This document shows, one piece after another, positions 26,050 through 37,639 of a stretch of DNA of 64,000 nt. The notes under the pieces were generated by a model. It was not told the DNA's origin. It made no database searches and worked only from the letters and a program-made list of their open reading frames with translations. This DNA comes from Epiperipatus broadwayi (Eukaryota; Onychophora; Udeonychophora; Euonychophora; Peripatidae), in the NCBI GenBank assembly GCA_028023455.1, contig JAQFVV010000020.1, positions 6,929,092 to 6,993,091 of the forward strand, read 5' to 3'. Positions within the stretch are counted from its first letter, which is position 1; each line of letters opens with the position of its first letter. Position numbers and translations under genes: made by a program.

Positions 26050-26239
26050 AACTGAATATAAATTATTAGTCAAAAAAAGATTTTAAAAATAACTATAGAA
26101 TATCATTGGAATGTATAATGATATACTTTTTAAACACTTGTTGACTTCGAATTATTGTGAAAAGGTACAATAAAGATAAGCTAATTAAATGCACTGAGCC
26201 AGCTTTCAGAAAAACACTGCCAGAATTATAGTGCTAAAT
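26050..26239 (-). mobile_element. PLE lineage B, 3' region
   Basis: On the minus strand this follows the endonuclease remnant. It shares the cactataatt, tcagtgcatttaatta and aataa blocks with both arms of the foldback at 30074-30717, marking it as the 3' part of the same element family. Confidence 0.6.
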
Positions 26240-27190
26240 AAATTTATGCAGTACATGTGTGCTTATATAATTGGTGTGATGTAATATGTAAATGAAGCAC
26301 GATATGCAAAACAGCAATGAGATATTTCATTTTCCAAAGTATAGAACGCATTAATTCTTTTTGTTGATGGAATGTGGATCCTTTGCAATTGTCTAAATCT
26401 CTTTCTATTTTCTTGTTTTTATCATCTCTTTCCATGCAAATTGTTCTAACAGTGGCTGGAGAAAATGTGTGACCCTTGGCATATTCATAATCAATAAAGA
26501 TCGATCTGTGTTCACTTTTTTGTTTTGCTCTATTTTAAAAAAAATATGTGTTGGACAATTCTCGTGGATCTATTTGCATGAGATTCACCATAATATATAA
26601 AACTGCAGGATGGGTTACTGCATGCAATTTTATAGCCCACATGAGGAGCATACTCTTCTAGTGTCTTGTCTTTAGTTCAACAAATTATTAAGAGAAGGTG
26701 ACAATCTGAAGCTTACCCTGTAAATGTTAGTGCAATTGTTTCCTAAGGTTATTTGCAATCTGAGGGATGTAAAGAAGGCATATCCATGATTTAGGTATAT
26801 TATTAATGTTTTTAACTTTATTTACATTAGTGTAAAATTTCTCAACTGTTTTAAGATTATAATCAAACCCTTTTAGATCATCAATGGACACATCAATGTT
26901 GTTTTTCTGTCTGCCTCATACTTGAATAGATTTTTGTTTCTATATGAAACTCATTTAAAGAGAGCCAGTTTTAGTTCTATTGGGATTTTTGACATAGGAT
27001 GAATAGCTCTCCTTATTTGTATGGATTTTATGTTCATTTTAAAATCAAGCTAATTTTTATTTCTCTGGATATACAGGTTCAGAAAGTCAATTGTTTGATT
27101 GTTGTCTTCTAATTCAATAAAAAAAAAAGGAAATACGAAGAGAGCTTGAGCAATTGCAAAGGATTCACATTCCATCAATAAAAATGATTT
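26240..27190 (-). pseudogene. Penelope-like element, lineage B: RT remnant and GIY-YIG endonuclease
   Basis: Minus-strand pieces in order. Around 27100-26950: NQTIDFLNLYIQR, KNLDFK-like and RAIHPMSKIPIELKLALFK, which fit the PLE segment where the reverse transcriptase ends (FLDL-x-I-x-R, then S-x-P-x-x-K-x-A-x-F). Around 26640-26560: ACSNPSC, FIYYGESHANRSTRI, VQH, the GIY-YIG core with its Arg helix. Then SEHRSIFIDYEYAKGHTFSP and ERDDKNKKIERDL (frame 26435-26244), the domain's tail. Several stops and frame changes show it is dead. It differs clearly from the PLE at 10.4 kb and the one at 47.5 kb. Confidence 0.7.
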
Positions 27191-27254
27191 GTGTGTTCCA
27201 TTGTCTGGAAAATGGAATATCTAATTGCTTTTTGCATATTGTACCTCATTTACA

Positions 27255-27560
27255 TTTTTCTTTGATTAAATAATAATTTCCAAATAACTTTTAATTAGAA
27301 ACATCATATTTTCTTGAAGAAAAAATAAATGTATGAAGGATGTAATTTTCTTAGAGTAAAAGCTGATGATTGAAAGCAGGCACTAAGGAATCCTAAGTTT
27401 CAGGTCACAATTCAGTTAGTAGAGAATATCTGATTACATAAAGATATTTCAGATTTATATTATAACAAATTCTCATTATAAAAAAAGCATATATAAATAA
27501 CCCTCAACATACTTATTTTTCACTTTTACAAAATTTTGTCCATCCTCCTCATCCATATAT
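27255..27560 (-). mobile_element. PLE lineage B, 5' terminal region
   Basis: This is an inverted copy of 30720-31075: blocks such as caaataacttttaattagaa, gtaaaagctgatga, tttcaggtcac and tctgattacat appear reversed there. It lies upstream of the RT remnant on the minus strand, where a PLE terminal repeat or 5' UTR would sit. Confidence 0.7.
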
Positions 27561-27668
27561 ACTGTAATGGGATGGGGCAAAGGGGATGCAAACATCATTT
27601 AAATTAGTGAAATTTAAAAATATTAATGTTTAATATCCCAAAATATATAAGCAATGTTATATATTACA

Positions 27669-27972
27669 GAGAATAGCATGAGATCATGAGATCTCTGAGA
27701 GATCAGTAGAGAATAGCATGAGATCATGAGATCTCTGAGAGATCAGTAGAGAATAGCATGAGATAATGAGATCTCTGAGAGATCAGTAGAGAATAGCATG
27801 AGATCATGAGATCTCTGAGAGATCAGTAGAGAATAGCATGAGATCTCTGAGAGATCAGTAGAGAATAGCATGAGATCATGAGATCTCTGAGAGATCAGTA
27901 GATAATAGCATGAGATCTCTGAGAGATCAGTAGAGAATAGCATGAGATCATGAGATCTCTGAGAGATCAGTA
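27669..27972 (+). repeat. Satellite array, 40-bp palindromic unit, eight copies
   Basis: Eight head-to-tail units: six of 40 bp and two of 32 bp (27829-27860 and 27901-27932) that lack one atcatgag step. Each unit contains a perfect short palindrome, gatctctgagagatc, so the array could form repeated hairpins. Copies are nearly identical, which indicates recent expansion. The minus-strand frame through it is only the repeat translated. Confidence 0.97.
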
Positions 27973-29139
27973 GTTAGATCAGAAAAAATCAGTTAACTTC
28001 TCAGAGCAACCATAAGTATAATTATCCACCAGCATTATCAGTAAATAAAAGAAAATAATACTCATCATCATCATGAATGATTAACAATAAAATAAATCAG
28101 CAGTCAATCTGGTGACTGGATTGGAAATGGGTCTTCTGCTGACCAGGCTCACTATTAAGCCATTGCCATCATGGAACAGTTGTTTTAACATTAATTTGGA
28201 TGCACCAACTTAGTGCTCATCCATCAGAATACATAATAATCAAAAACAATAAAGCTGGGATATTAAAATATGCTGATCATCATCAATGCTCTGGCCACTT
28301 AATACCATTAATGCACTCGCCAACTATAAACTTAATTTCTAAGACTAAACTAAAATAAAAGGTAGTGCATGGGCTTTAAAGAATATATTCTTAACACCAA
28401 CCAGAATGTTATCAATCATCATAAACATCATCATTTGGATGCCCATACACTAAATATAAACCTCCTTTATATATCAGCCATTATTGTAAGAATCTAAGTC
28501 AGAAGAACACAAGTTCTAATACTGTTATGATGCAATACAATTTTAAAAATTATATATAAATTTATTAACAACAACAACAACAAAAAAATTAAGGTCTCTA
28601 GAATTAAGCTACAATTATCAATTAGGCCTTCTGGTTTTGATTAACATACAATAAAAAATGATCACACTGTGATTTGCAATGGTTATTATACAAAATTTAA
28701 GTTATTATTATGGTTTACATATATGTTCCATTAGGTTTACTTAAAACCCATTCAGCACACAGGCATGTGGCTTGATATAAAATGATCAGGTTTGAATTGA
28801 TCAAAATAATAAAATTATTAAAATTATATTTCATAATTAATTCCACTTGAAAGCTATACATAAAATTCACGCATATACATGTGTATCAATAAAGTAAAAT
28901 CAGATATCAAATTCTATCATAATAGTTTATGTTTCTTCTTGTTGTTGTTTTTTAAAAAAATAGTTTTCAACCTGTAACTATTTTGATTGATAGAGAAATT
29001 TAAAAATGTTTTTTAATTAATTATTTAAAAACAACTAATTTTTGTATATATATCTGTGCTTCACAGCTCACATTTGTATTTACATTTATCTGTGCTTCTC
29101 TGCATATAGACATAGTAACATCAGTATCAGGAAAGGCAT
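27973..29139. other. AT-rich non-coding stretch
   Basis: Nothing recognised. Slightly less AT-rich at 28060-28300. Confidence 0.55.
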
Positions 29140-29478
29140 TCAAGTAATTTGTTGGCATCCAATAAGTTTTCTTCTGTCTAGAACTTGATGAGCTTCAGGC
29201 CAGCAAAATGATTTCCAGAACAATTTTAAGGCTATAAATTTCAACACAAAAAAAATGGGCCATTTCCCTCCTTGTGAATTCAACATTGAACTGTAGACTG
29301 CTGCTGAATCTCCTGCCTTGAATCTCATGGGAGTTCTGTATAAGTCTTCTAGCCATCTCTCTGGCCAGCTAAAACCAACTTTTCTAGACAACTTCATAAA
29401 AATATGAAGACAAGAACTGTGTTCATATAAATTACTATCCACATCTTTGCAGCTAGCTGTTATCCAGCTGCCTCTCAA
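29140..29478 (-). CDS. Unidentified open frame, 112 codons
   Basis: The frame starts MRGSWITASCKDV and ends LDRRKLIGCQQIT. It is of mixed composition, unlike the Phe/Tyr/Ile-rich chance frames elsewhere, with pairs of Trp and Cys. I recognise no domain. The surrounding 29140-29600 is GC-richer and repeats the motif ctggccagc three times (near 29195, 29362, 29530), which may point to a decayed element rather than an exon. No signal peptide, promoter or splice site can be assigned. Confidence 0.2.
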   Translation of the reverse strand: MRGSWITASCKDVDSNLYEHSSCLHIFMKLSRKVGFSWPERWLEDLYRTPMRFKAGDSAAVYSSMLNSQGGKWPIFFVLKFIALKLFWKSFCWPEAHQVLDRRKLIGCQQIT

Positions 29479-30073
29479 AAATATAAACCCAACTGGTTTT
29501 TTTTAAAAAAAACTATTGTCCAGATTCTTCTGGCCAGCTCTTACAAAACTGCAAGCCAATCTGAACTCATATTTTTTATCAGTTCTTTTATAGAATTGGT
29601 TTGGGGTGGTAACAACACATTTAATTAAAAAGTTTTTTTCTTATCTTTTTAAAAAAGAACACTAATCCTTTCAAATCCCTTTTAATCAAAAGCTACTTTT
29701 AAAAGCAACTTTGCAATTTTATCAAAGGTGTGATCTACATGTTTTCACTTAGATAGTGAATTGCATACAAGCATTAATTAAAAAAAGATATTTTATACAA
29801 GTTTTAATTAAATGATTTCAAAAATAAACCTTGCTTGTTTTTAAATTTCAAAATCAGAATATTTTTGACTATTTTTTTTTTTAAATATTTTATAAAATTA
29901 TGTTTTAATTTAGACTTGCTTAACTCTTTACTTATTATTATTCCCAGTGAATGTAGAAAAATATCTAGAAAATGTTTGTGTTTATTTCTGCTTTTCCTTT
30001 AAACTTAGTATGTATTTGTGCACACATACTATATTATTGTGGGCCATATAATAGACTTGTTATAATACAGGTT

Positions 30074-30717
30074 GCTATGAATGGCTGAATGCAGTAGTAG
30101 AGGAGTAGATTTTGGAGTAAAAAGTTCATTGACTGCAACTCTATTTCATCTTTTTGATGCTATGAGTACTAAACAATTCTATTATTTTTTTATAAGACTT
30201 GAGAGCTTCCTATACAGTCATCATTACATCTGATTAGCTGTCATATAAGCATTCTAGAAGCACATGTGAGATGGTTTCAGCCTTTTACTTTATGAAATAT
30301 ATAGTATATTATTATATAATTCTCAAAAGTATTAACTGTTTTCATAAAACGATGTAATTTTTAAGCAATCTTTGACTTGAGTTATTATAAAAAATTCCAA
30401 TAATGCACACCTGTATGGTATAACTCTACCCAGCACTATAATTATAGCAATGCTTTTCTGGATGTGGCTCAGTGCATTTAATTAACTTATATTTATTGTA
30501 GCCTTTCATAATAACTCAAGTCAAAGAGTGCTTAAAAATTACATAGTTTTATGAAAAGAGTTAATACTTTTGAGAAATACATAATGATATACTATATATT
30601 CATAAAAAATAATTGAATTGTTTAATGCTTAGAGCACCAAAAGGGATAAAGTAAATTTACAGTCAACAAACTTTCAGTTTCAAAATCTACCCCTCTATTA
30701 CTGCATTCAGCCATTCA
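30074..30717. repeat. Large foldback repeat related to PLE lineage B
   Basis: Inverted arms start at tgaatggctgaatgcagtag on the left and end at ctgcattcagccattca on the right. Further paired blocks are aacaattc, tctcaaaagtattaac, atgtaatttttaagca and tttgacttgagttatta. The left arm carries an extra unpaired stretch at about 30200-30295. The centre (about 30400-30500) holds the same cactataatt and tcagtgcatttaatta blocks as 26050-26230, so it is made of lineage B 3' sequence in both orientations. Confidence 0.8.
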
Positions 30718-30719
30718 GG

Positions 30720-31075
30720 GGATAGTGTATAGGGGAGGGGGTGACAAGTTTTGTAAAAGTAAAAAATAAGTATATTGGGGATTATTTATATTGATTTTTA
30801 TAACAAGAACTTGTTATAATATATATCTGAAATATCTTCATGTAATCAGATACTCTCTACTAACCGATTGGTGACCTGAAATTTAGGATTTTTTAGCGCT
30901 TCTGTTGTCAGTCATCAGCTTTTACTCTGACTAAGAAAATTACATTCTTAATATACTGTTATCTATTATAAGTATAACAAGAAAATAAAATACATTCATA
31001 CGTTTATTGTTCCTTCAAGAAAATGTGACGTTTCTAATTAGAAGTTATTTGGAAAATATTAGCTTGAATCTTTAA
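30720..31075 (+). mobile_element. PLE lineage B 5' region, joined to the foldback
   Basis: Inverted copy of 27255-27560. It begins directly where the 3'-region foldback ends, so on the plus strand a 3' end runs into a 5' start. PLE insertions are known to carry such tandem or inverted junctions of their terminal repeats. Confidence 0.65.
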
Positions 31076-31524
31076 TCAAGCATATAAAGCATTATTAATA
31101 TTAAAAAAAAAAAGATAAATTTGTTTTTATTTCATTACATTGGTTTAATAAAATATTGTATATTGAACACTAAATGTGTTTCAAAATATTTATTAAGGAA
31201 TCAAAGAATGTTTTAGAGCTTTATATTTACGGTTTAAACTGAAGTATAAAAGAAAAATGGTGAATGAGATTTTTTCCCTTTAATATCTAAAAAAAATACC
31301 TAAAATTTTATTCATTGAATTTTTTTATGTAAAATATTATTATTAATATAATAGTAATAATAACAAGTCAGATGTCACATGACTTATATATAGCTTGCAC
31401 TTACAAATATGTAAAATTTAGAGGGTGCTAATAACTCTAAACAAGCTTTTTTTTTTTTTTTATTTATGATAAATGCTACTACAAGAGAAGGCATTCAAAT
31501 CATTTTTATCTTGGATTGTCCCCA

Positions 31525-31565
31525 TCCCCAGACCGGTTTCGACCTATGGGTCTCCTCACTGAAGA
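31525..31565 (-). ncRNA. Hammerhead ribozyme-like motif (minus strand of palindrome)
   Basis: Minus strand: stem I TCTTCA; core GTGAGGA (first C replaced by G); a perfect stem-loop II, GACC-CATA-GGTC; GAAA; stem III ACCGGT; then C; return TGGGGA. Stem I pairs along six positions with two G-U. Only the first core base departs from the hammerhead consensus. Confidence 0.7.
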
Positions 31566-31598
31566 GAAGAGACCCATAGGTCGAAACCGGTCTGGGGA
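31553..31598 (+). ncRNA. Hammerhead ribozyme-like motif (plus strand of palindrome)
   Basis: Plus strand: stem I TCCTCA; canonical core CTGAAGA; five extra bases gaaga; then GACC-CATA-GGTC; GAAA; stem III ACCGGT; C at 31592 as predicted site; return TGGGGA (six pairs, one G-U). The extra bases before stem II look like a local duplication of gaaga and may disturb the fold. It overlaps the minus-strand motif over the loop. Confidence 0.68.
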
Positions 31599-31702
31599 TG
31601 GGGACAATCCAAGATAAAAATGATTTGAATGCCTTCTCTTGTAGTAGCATTTATCATAAATAAAAAAAAAGCTTGTTTAGATTTATTATTAATATAGTAA
31701 AT

Positions 31703-31797
31703 AGTTTATATATATGTCAAATGCGCTGACCGGAAGCGAACCCGTGCCGACCGCTTGGAAGGCAGCCATGCTAACCACTACGCCATCAATGCTTGAC
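31703..31797 (-). mobile_element. tRNA-derived SINE
   Basis: Flanked by the 13-bp repeat taatatagtaaat (31690-31702 and 31798-31810). On the minus strand: gtcaagcattgatggcg, A-box-like tagtggttagcatgg, B-box-like gggttcgcttcc, then a short atata tail. Same family as 19341-19438. Confidence 0.9.
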
Positions 31798-31836
31798 TAA
31801 TATAGTAAATCGGTTTGGGGTTAGGGTTACGGTTAG

Positions 31837-34301
31837 TTTTTCTTTTGATTAGACTAAAAAAAAAAATTTACAAAATAATAATTTATCTAAATAATATATA
31901 AACAGAATCAATTTAACCCTTTGTATATTCAAATACAAAAAAAAAGATTTTTAATTTTAATCAGACAGAAAAGAGTAAATTCGTTAAGTAAACAAATGTT
32001 TTATTTTTCGGAAGTGGGAAAGTGGAAACCATGATCCATAGATTTTGAGTTCTAAAATCTGTCATTCTAATATTGTACTGAAACGTTGATATTTAATTCA
32101 AAACTCTTTAGCTTTGTAGTCTTTTATTCGGACATTGCTCTAAACTGCACACAGCTGGTTTCCTATGATGATAACATCAATAATGATTTTTTTTTCACAT
32201 AAATTCTTGAAAAAAATGCAGAATAAAATTTTCAAAACATTCCATAATCTACAAAAGTATCATTTGAATAATATGCACTCAAATCATTATGCATTAAAAA
32301 TAAATTATTTCTATTAATGCAATCGAAAAGCAATTATTTATTAGAAATATTTTATTATTAACTTTTATTATAAAAAAAAAATTGAGGTAGAATATTGTTT
32401 TATCTTTCAGCTCAAATCAAAATAACACAATCACTCATCTTTTGAGATTTGAATCACATACACAACAACTAACCACGAACATTTTTATGACAGTTACAAT
32501 ATAAAGGGGAAACTACAATTATCATCTTTTATTTTATATAATATTAATAATTATAATTAAAAAGATAAAACATTTAAATATCTCATTGCATAGCAAAGAC
32601 ATATCCAATAACCTTTTACAAAGGAAACAATTAAAATGTAGGCAGTATTCAGCAGATTTGGTATTTTTATATGGTGAAGCTTTGAGGGTTTTTTATCCAT
32701 GTTTTGACCTTTTAAAAACAATAGATAAATACCCATTTACTGATCAACAGTAGATGATTATCTCTATTAGCTTTGGGATAGCTACTTGAAACAAAAATCC
32801 CAAGCTTGTTAAAAAGATTTTAAAGTTTACTTAACCTGGATTAGAAATTAAATCACTTGCATAACAAATGAATGTTTTACCATTGCATCAAGAGCCCTTT
32901 AATATAAATATAATTTATTTCACAATGTATTTTAGATTAGATTGTCTTATTATTCTCTATATTACAATACTCATTTTTTATAGTATGATGCTAGTTCCTT
33001 TTAAAGAACTTTTGTTTTATTGCATTAGCTTTTAAGATAATATAATACTTAGCTTCTAATTGTTATTACTGTCATCAAATCTCTTTCAGTATATTACAGT
33101 AGAAAGATCTTTTCTATTACTTATTAGGGAATAACCATTATTGTAAATTATTTTATATTGTTTTGGTGTATTAAAAATATGTTACACTTTCTGTTAGTTA
33201 TAATAAAATTATTGTTAAAGATATTCTGTGAATGATCATTTTACAAAGGCCGTTTATTGATATGAAAGTTTTGTATGTTAAATTCTCTTCTGAAAGTCAG
33301 ATAGAAAGATAGCGAAATTAGTCAATAGAGTACTATGAACACTGATAAGATTTCATTATGATTGTCAGCTTTGTGTTATATCTTCTTATCTCTTTTAATA
33401 TGTTTTATTACTTCAATATTGAAACTGCATTATAAGCTATAATAAATTTTTACTTTTATTTCATTGGTCATCTAATTGCATTAATTTCCACATTTATAAT
33501 TCCAATCTTTCATTTTTTTTTTGCACATTGTATACTTTAACTTTTTTTCAGAAAATGGAAAGACCATATTTATCAGTATGTTCCTGATGTCATTAATATA
33601 CAAAGTTCATTGGTAGTCTCAGTTAATTATTGGTAAAATTTACTATTATGATTTTAGTAGTACATTAACTCTCCTTGCATCTGTCTCATTTAGTTTCAAG
33701 CCACAAAATGGATACCAAAACTTGTGGATTGTAGTGAACATATTATAATCTGCAATGTGATATGCTTATGACCTCACCTATATAAATGTGTTGAACTTAG
33801 CATATATGCTCTGTGATGTAAAAAATTAAAAAATGTAACATTTTTAATATTAATTTTTTGTTTTAAATCACTCGTAACTTTAATCAAGCATAAAAATTAT
33901 GGATATGGATGACTGTTTTATACATTTTTAGTCTCATTAATTACAGCTTTCTAGAAATATGAGTTGGTGCTTTGTAGAATAGTTCTCATGGTTGTCACAA
34001 ACATTTTGTTTCAAATAACCAGAATACGATGTTTTTCTTTGCTTACATTTAAAAAAAAAAAAATCAGGAATTTTTTATTCACTAAAAAAACTACCTATAA
34101 CTGAGCTAGTTTTTCATACTACTTATAAAAAAAATTTCCTTTATCATTTGCTTTTTAATAATTACGCAGTTACTTTAATAAAAGATAATAATGAGGCATT
34201 ATGGATTTGAAATTGAAAAATTTTTAACATTAGATCAAATTATAATTTACCCATATTGCCTAGACTGTGACTTAATTATTGAAAAAATCTCATCATTGAT
34301 C
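31837..34301. other. AT-rich non-coding stretch
   Basis: Nothing recognised over about 2.4 kb. Confidence 0.6.
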
Positions 34302-34317
34302 ATTATTTGTAAATATA

Positions 34318-34537
34318 AATTTATTTAAACGCACATTGATTACGTAAGTAATATTTACTAAGGCTGTAAACCTCAAGAATATGTGCATGAAAATGTGAAG
34401 GTAGGGCCTCTATAGGTCTTAACCACAAGCTTACACTTTGGAAGAAAAGAGGACATGAGCTTGTGGTTAAGGCCTGTAGAGATCCCTACCTTCGCATTTT
34501 TATGCACATATTCTTGAAGTTTACAGCCTTAGTAAAT
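34318..34537 (+). mobile_element. Foldback family E element with 16-bp target duplication
   Basis: A 16-bp repeat, attatttgtaaatata, flanks it (34302-34317 and 34538-34553). It opens with a one-sided segment (aatttatttaaacgcac through gattacgtaagt). A palindrome follows whose arms run from tatttactaaggctgtaaa to the matching tttacagccttagtaaat, with aagctta and cttgtggttaa near the centre. No coding frame. The same layout occurs at 38530. Confidence 0.85.
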
Positions 34538-34933
34538 ATTATTTGTAAATATATATTATCATTTCAACTAACATTAAAAAAAAGACAGAGAAAGACAAAA
34601 AGTACCAAAATATAAAAAGATTGAAATAACTATGTGAATCATTCTATTAATAACAAATATGTCAATGTATAACATATTGATCTTTGAATCTGTTTGACAC
34701 CAGATGATATTCTCTTTTAACTTCTGTAGCAATTTTTTGCTTTTTTGTGTGTGAAGACTCTGTCTAACTTAGCTGTTCTTTGTATTCTAATCTTATCCAT
34801 ATTCTTTAAAGGAAAGAAATCACTATTGTTTTTAGAATGTCCTTGATATAATCTTTATACTGAAAACATGACTTGATTTACTGACATAAATTCAAATTCA
34901 TCTTAAACTATTTTTTTTAAAGAAGTCTGCATT

Positions 34934-35035
34934 TTTTCTTCTTTTTTTATGTAGAAAGCATTGGCTGGGAAGTGAACCCATGAACCAACTGCTTGTACGG
35001 CAGCTGTGCTGACCACTCGGCCAACAACCCTTGAC
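34934..35035 (-). mobile_element. tRNA-derived SINE with A-tail
   Basis: Flanked by the 14-bp repeat aagaagtctgcatt (34920-34933 and 35036-35049). On the minus strand: gtcaagggttgttggccgag, a B-box-like tgggttcacttccc, then an A-rich tail. The A box resembles tRNA-Ser/Leu. The small frame 34903-35085 is an artefact of it. Confidence 0.93.
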
Positions 35036-35085
35036 AAGAAGTCTGCATTCTTTATCAAACTAACATACTCAAAATTTAAAAACAT

Positions 35086-36221
35086 ACAAAAAATTTGAAT
35101 TAGGATTCAAACTAAGGATAGAGATCTCATTGGTAGATGAACTTTTATTATGAACATGGTATTTATTTGTAGAATAAAAAATAAAACAGTCTCATGCAAA
35201 GTAATAGACCTAATGCTTCAATTATGAGATCATGAGGAGAATAGGATCTTATAGTACAGAATAAGAAGTGCTAGAAGAAAAAAAACAACTTTCAGAAAAT
35301 CTTTAAAATGTCTTAACTTTTAATAATTATTGATGTCTACATAAAAATATTTTTGATATTGACTGATATAAAAAACATTAAAGTGATACTAAATTTATTA
35401 AGTAAACTATAGATATTGCATTTTAATGTATTAAAAGAAATTACAAAGACAAAGTATTACTGAATAAGAAAAAAACAAAAAATAAAAATGTCATTATATA
35501 GGCTAAACTTAATACAAGAATACCAACTTCAATGATTCATTACATCAATATAAAAATAATAGAGTAAATTTTTACTATACATATTTTTTACTTGCAGTAT
35601 ACACACACACATACTCCATTTAGTGCTGGATCAAATTTGTATCCACTATTTTGATTTACAATTGATTATTTATTATAATGATCTTAAAAGTATATTTCAA
35701 AAACTTTTTGGTGACCATTTAGTAAGATTGATGATGTCATAAGATAATTATTTAATTAAGGCTATGTCATTCAAAAGCAAAATAGCCATGTTCATGTTGA
35801 AAATGAACAGTATAGAATTTATTCATTATACACAATATTATAGTATTGTATTTAATATTCTGATTATAAATTTAAAATAGAATTAATATACAATACTTTA
35901 TTTACTTTTTATCCAATATCTTTAGATGATAATCAGTATTCATTAATGATATATCCAAAGTAAACATTTTCATTGTTAATGATTACAAAAGCAAAAAAAG
36001 TTTTATTTAGTATAATAAATAATTAAAATCATAATTTGATGACATACAACAACCAAATGTATTAATATTAAATTTTAAAAAAGAAATATTGGTTTAAAAA
36101 CTGCATACTTACTCATTTTCATGGATTAAAATTCTTATGAACAGTACTTTGCTCGTGGCTAAAATTACAATCATCATAATTATAAAAAATTTAGTTAATC
36201 ATAATTATTTTAAAGAGAAAA
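35086..36221. other. AT-rich non-coding stretch
   Basis: Nothing recognised. Confidence 0.6.
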
Positions 36222-37000
36222 ATGATTTCAAGAATTATGCCATTAATAATCAACTTTGTATAATGAAAGGTTGCTAAATGTAAGCTTAAAATATTGTTTG
36301 TTCATCTAATTTTAAATGAAAATATTGTAATTTGTTTCAGATTTATTTTAATCAATGGCAACATTGGAGCAAATGTAAAACAATACAATATGTTAAAAAA
36401 TACAAAGTTCATTCAGCATGAAACCAAAAATAAATTTTGATCATATACAATATACTATGACTACCATAATTAATTTTAAATTGTGTATACTAGCAAAAAT
36501 ATTCTATCAACCAATTTTGAATTAAAGCTTTTCAGTCAACTAAAACTGCTTAATATTGTAAATTTAAAATATTTTCAGTAAAAAAGGGGGGAGGTGATTT
36601 TATGATTTTTGTAATTAATAATCAACTTTATACGATCAAAAATTATCAAATCTACAATCAAAAATAACATTTCCTCTATTTGCTTGATTTTAAATCATCT
36701 CATAATTTGTTTTAAATATCCCAGACAATAGTGGGACATTATCACAAATATTAAAATATATAGTACTGATATTAAAACTGCAAATTTCATTCAGCATATA
36801 GTAAAAATAAATTTTGATCATATACTATAATAATTAATGTTAACATGTCTATCAAATTTGGATTAAAAATTTTATAAATACTAATTTCAGTCAAATCAAA
36901 ACTATTATTGTAAATATATTTTTGGTGAAAAAAATATGAAAATGATTTCATGCATTATTCAATTAATAATAAATTTTGTATGATAAAAATGTAATGCTAA
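36222..37000 (+). repeat. Diverged tandem repeat, about 360-bp unit
   Basis: Equivalent starts at about 36222, 36591 and 36943 (taataatcaacttt or a close variant follows within 25 bases). The first two copies share further landmarks in order: the cattcagcat block, aaataaattttgatcata, and tgtaaa...tttt before the next start. The third is only a stub. Divergence is high, so the duplication is old. Confidence 0.78.
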
Positions 37001-37639
37001 CAAAATGAAAATATTCATAACTTTAATTTTTATTTAAATAGTTTGTATCTTTGCCATCACCAAGTACTGCATTATTTGAAATTTTTTTAAGTCATTCCAA
37101 TGAAATGATTACTATGCTTAATAAAATATGGCATTTCATGCCAAAAATACCACAGATAGTGTACTTGTAAAGTATACATTATAAAAAAAACCTTAAATAT
37201 TAATTACAATTTGAAAACACAGAAAGCATTAGATATATATTTTTTTCTTTTTTAACATATCAGAACTTTATTTTAGTTGAGTGGTAATGTATAGCATAAT
37301 GATGTGGCAAGTCTTACATTAATGATAAATAATAAGACTTTGTGGTCAATTAAATGGTATGTCATTAAACATTGCATTTTTAAATTGTAAATAATTTTAC
37401 ATAAATAATAATATACTACAATTTTTGTTAAAAAAAGAAACTTCATGTTTGTTTGTTTTTCAGTACAATAAGAAACAAATGGCAGAAGAACATAAAAAAT
37501 TGTTAATTGTAAGTTTACTTTTTCTTTCTCAGTCTGTTTAGATGTAGATGTGCATAGTAAAAGCAGAAATTTTTTTAAAAGTTTATAATTACAATTCATT
37601 TTCAACTGGAATTATGACAGTAGCTAATATTACAACAGA

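Larger units (their letters stand above)
31351..31683. mobile_element. PLE-type foldback with two overlapping hammerhead motifs
   Basis: A near-perfect palindrome (arms 31437-31554 and 31569-31680, 14-bp loop) is preceded on the left only by about 86 bp carrying the gtcagatgtcacatgac module also seen at 11.7 kb. A 13-bp direct repeat, tattattaatata, flanks the whole (31338-31350 and 31684-31696); it is AT-rich, so somewhat weak evidence. The arms differ mainly in the T-run length (15 versus 9). The layout is single-copy flank, arm, loop, reversed arm. Confidence 0.88.

Noticed and set aside
37273-37605. 110-codon minus-strand frame
   Set aside because: Composition is typical of AT-rich chance frames, with no family motif and no partner sequence.
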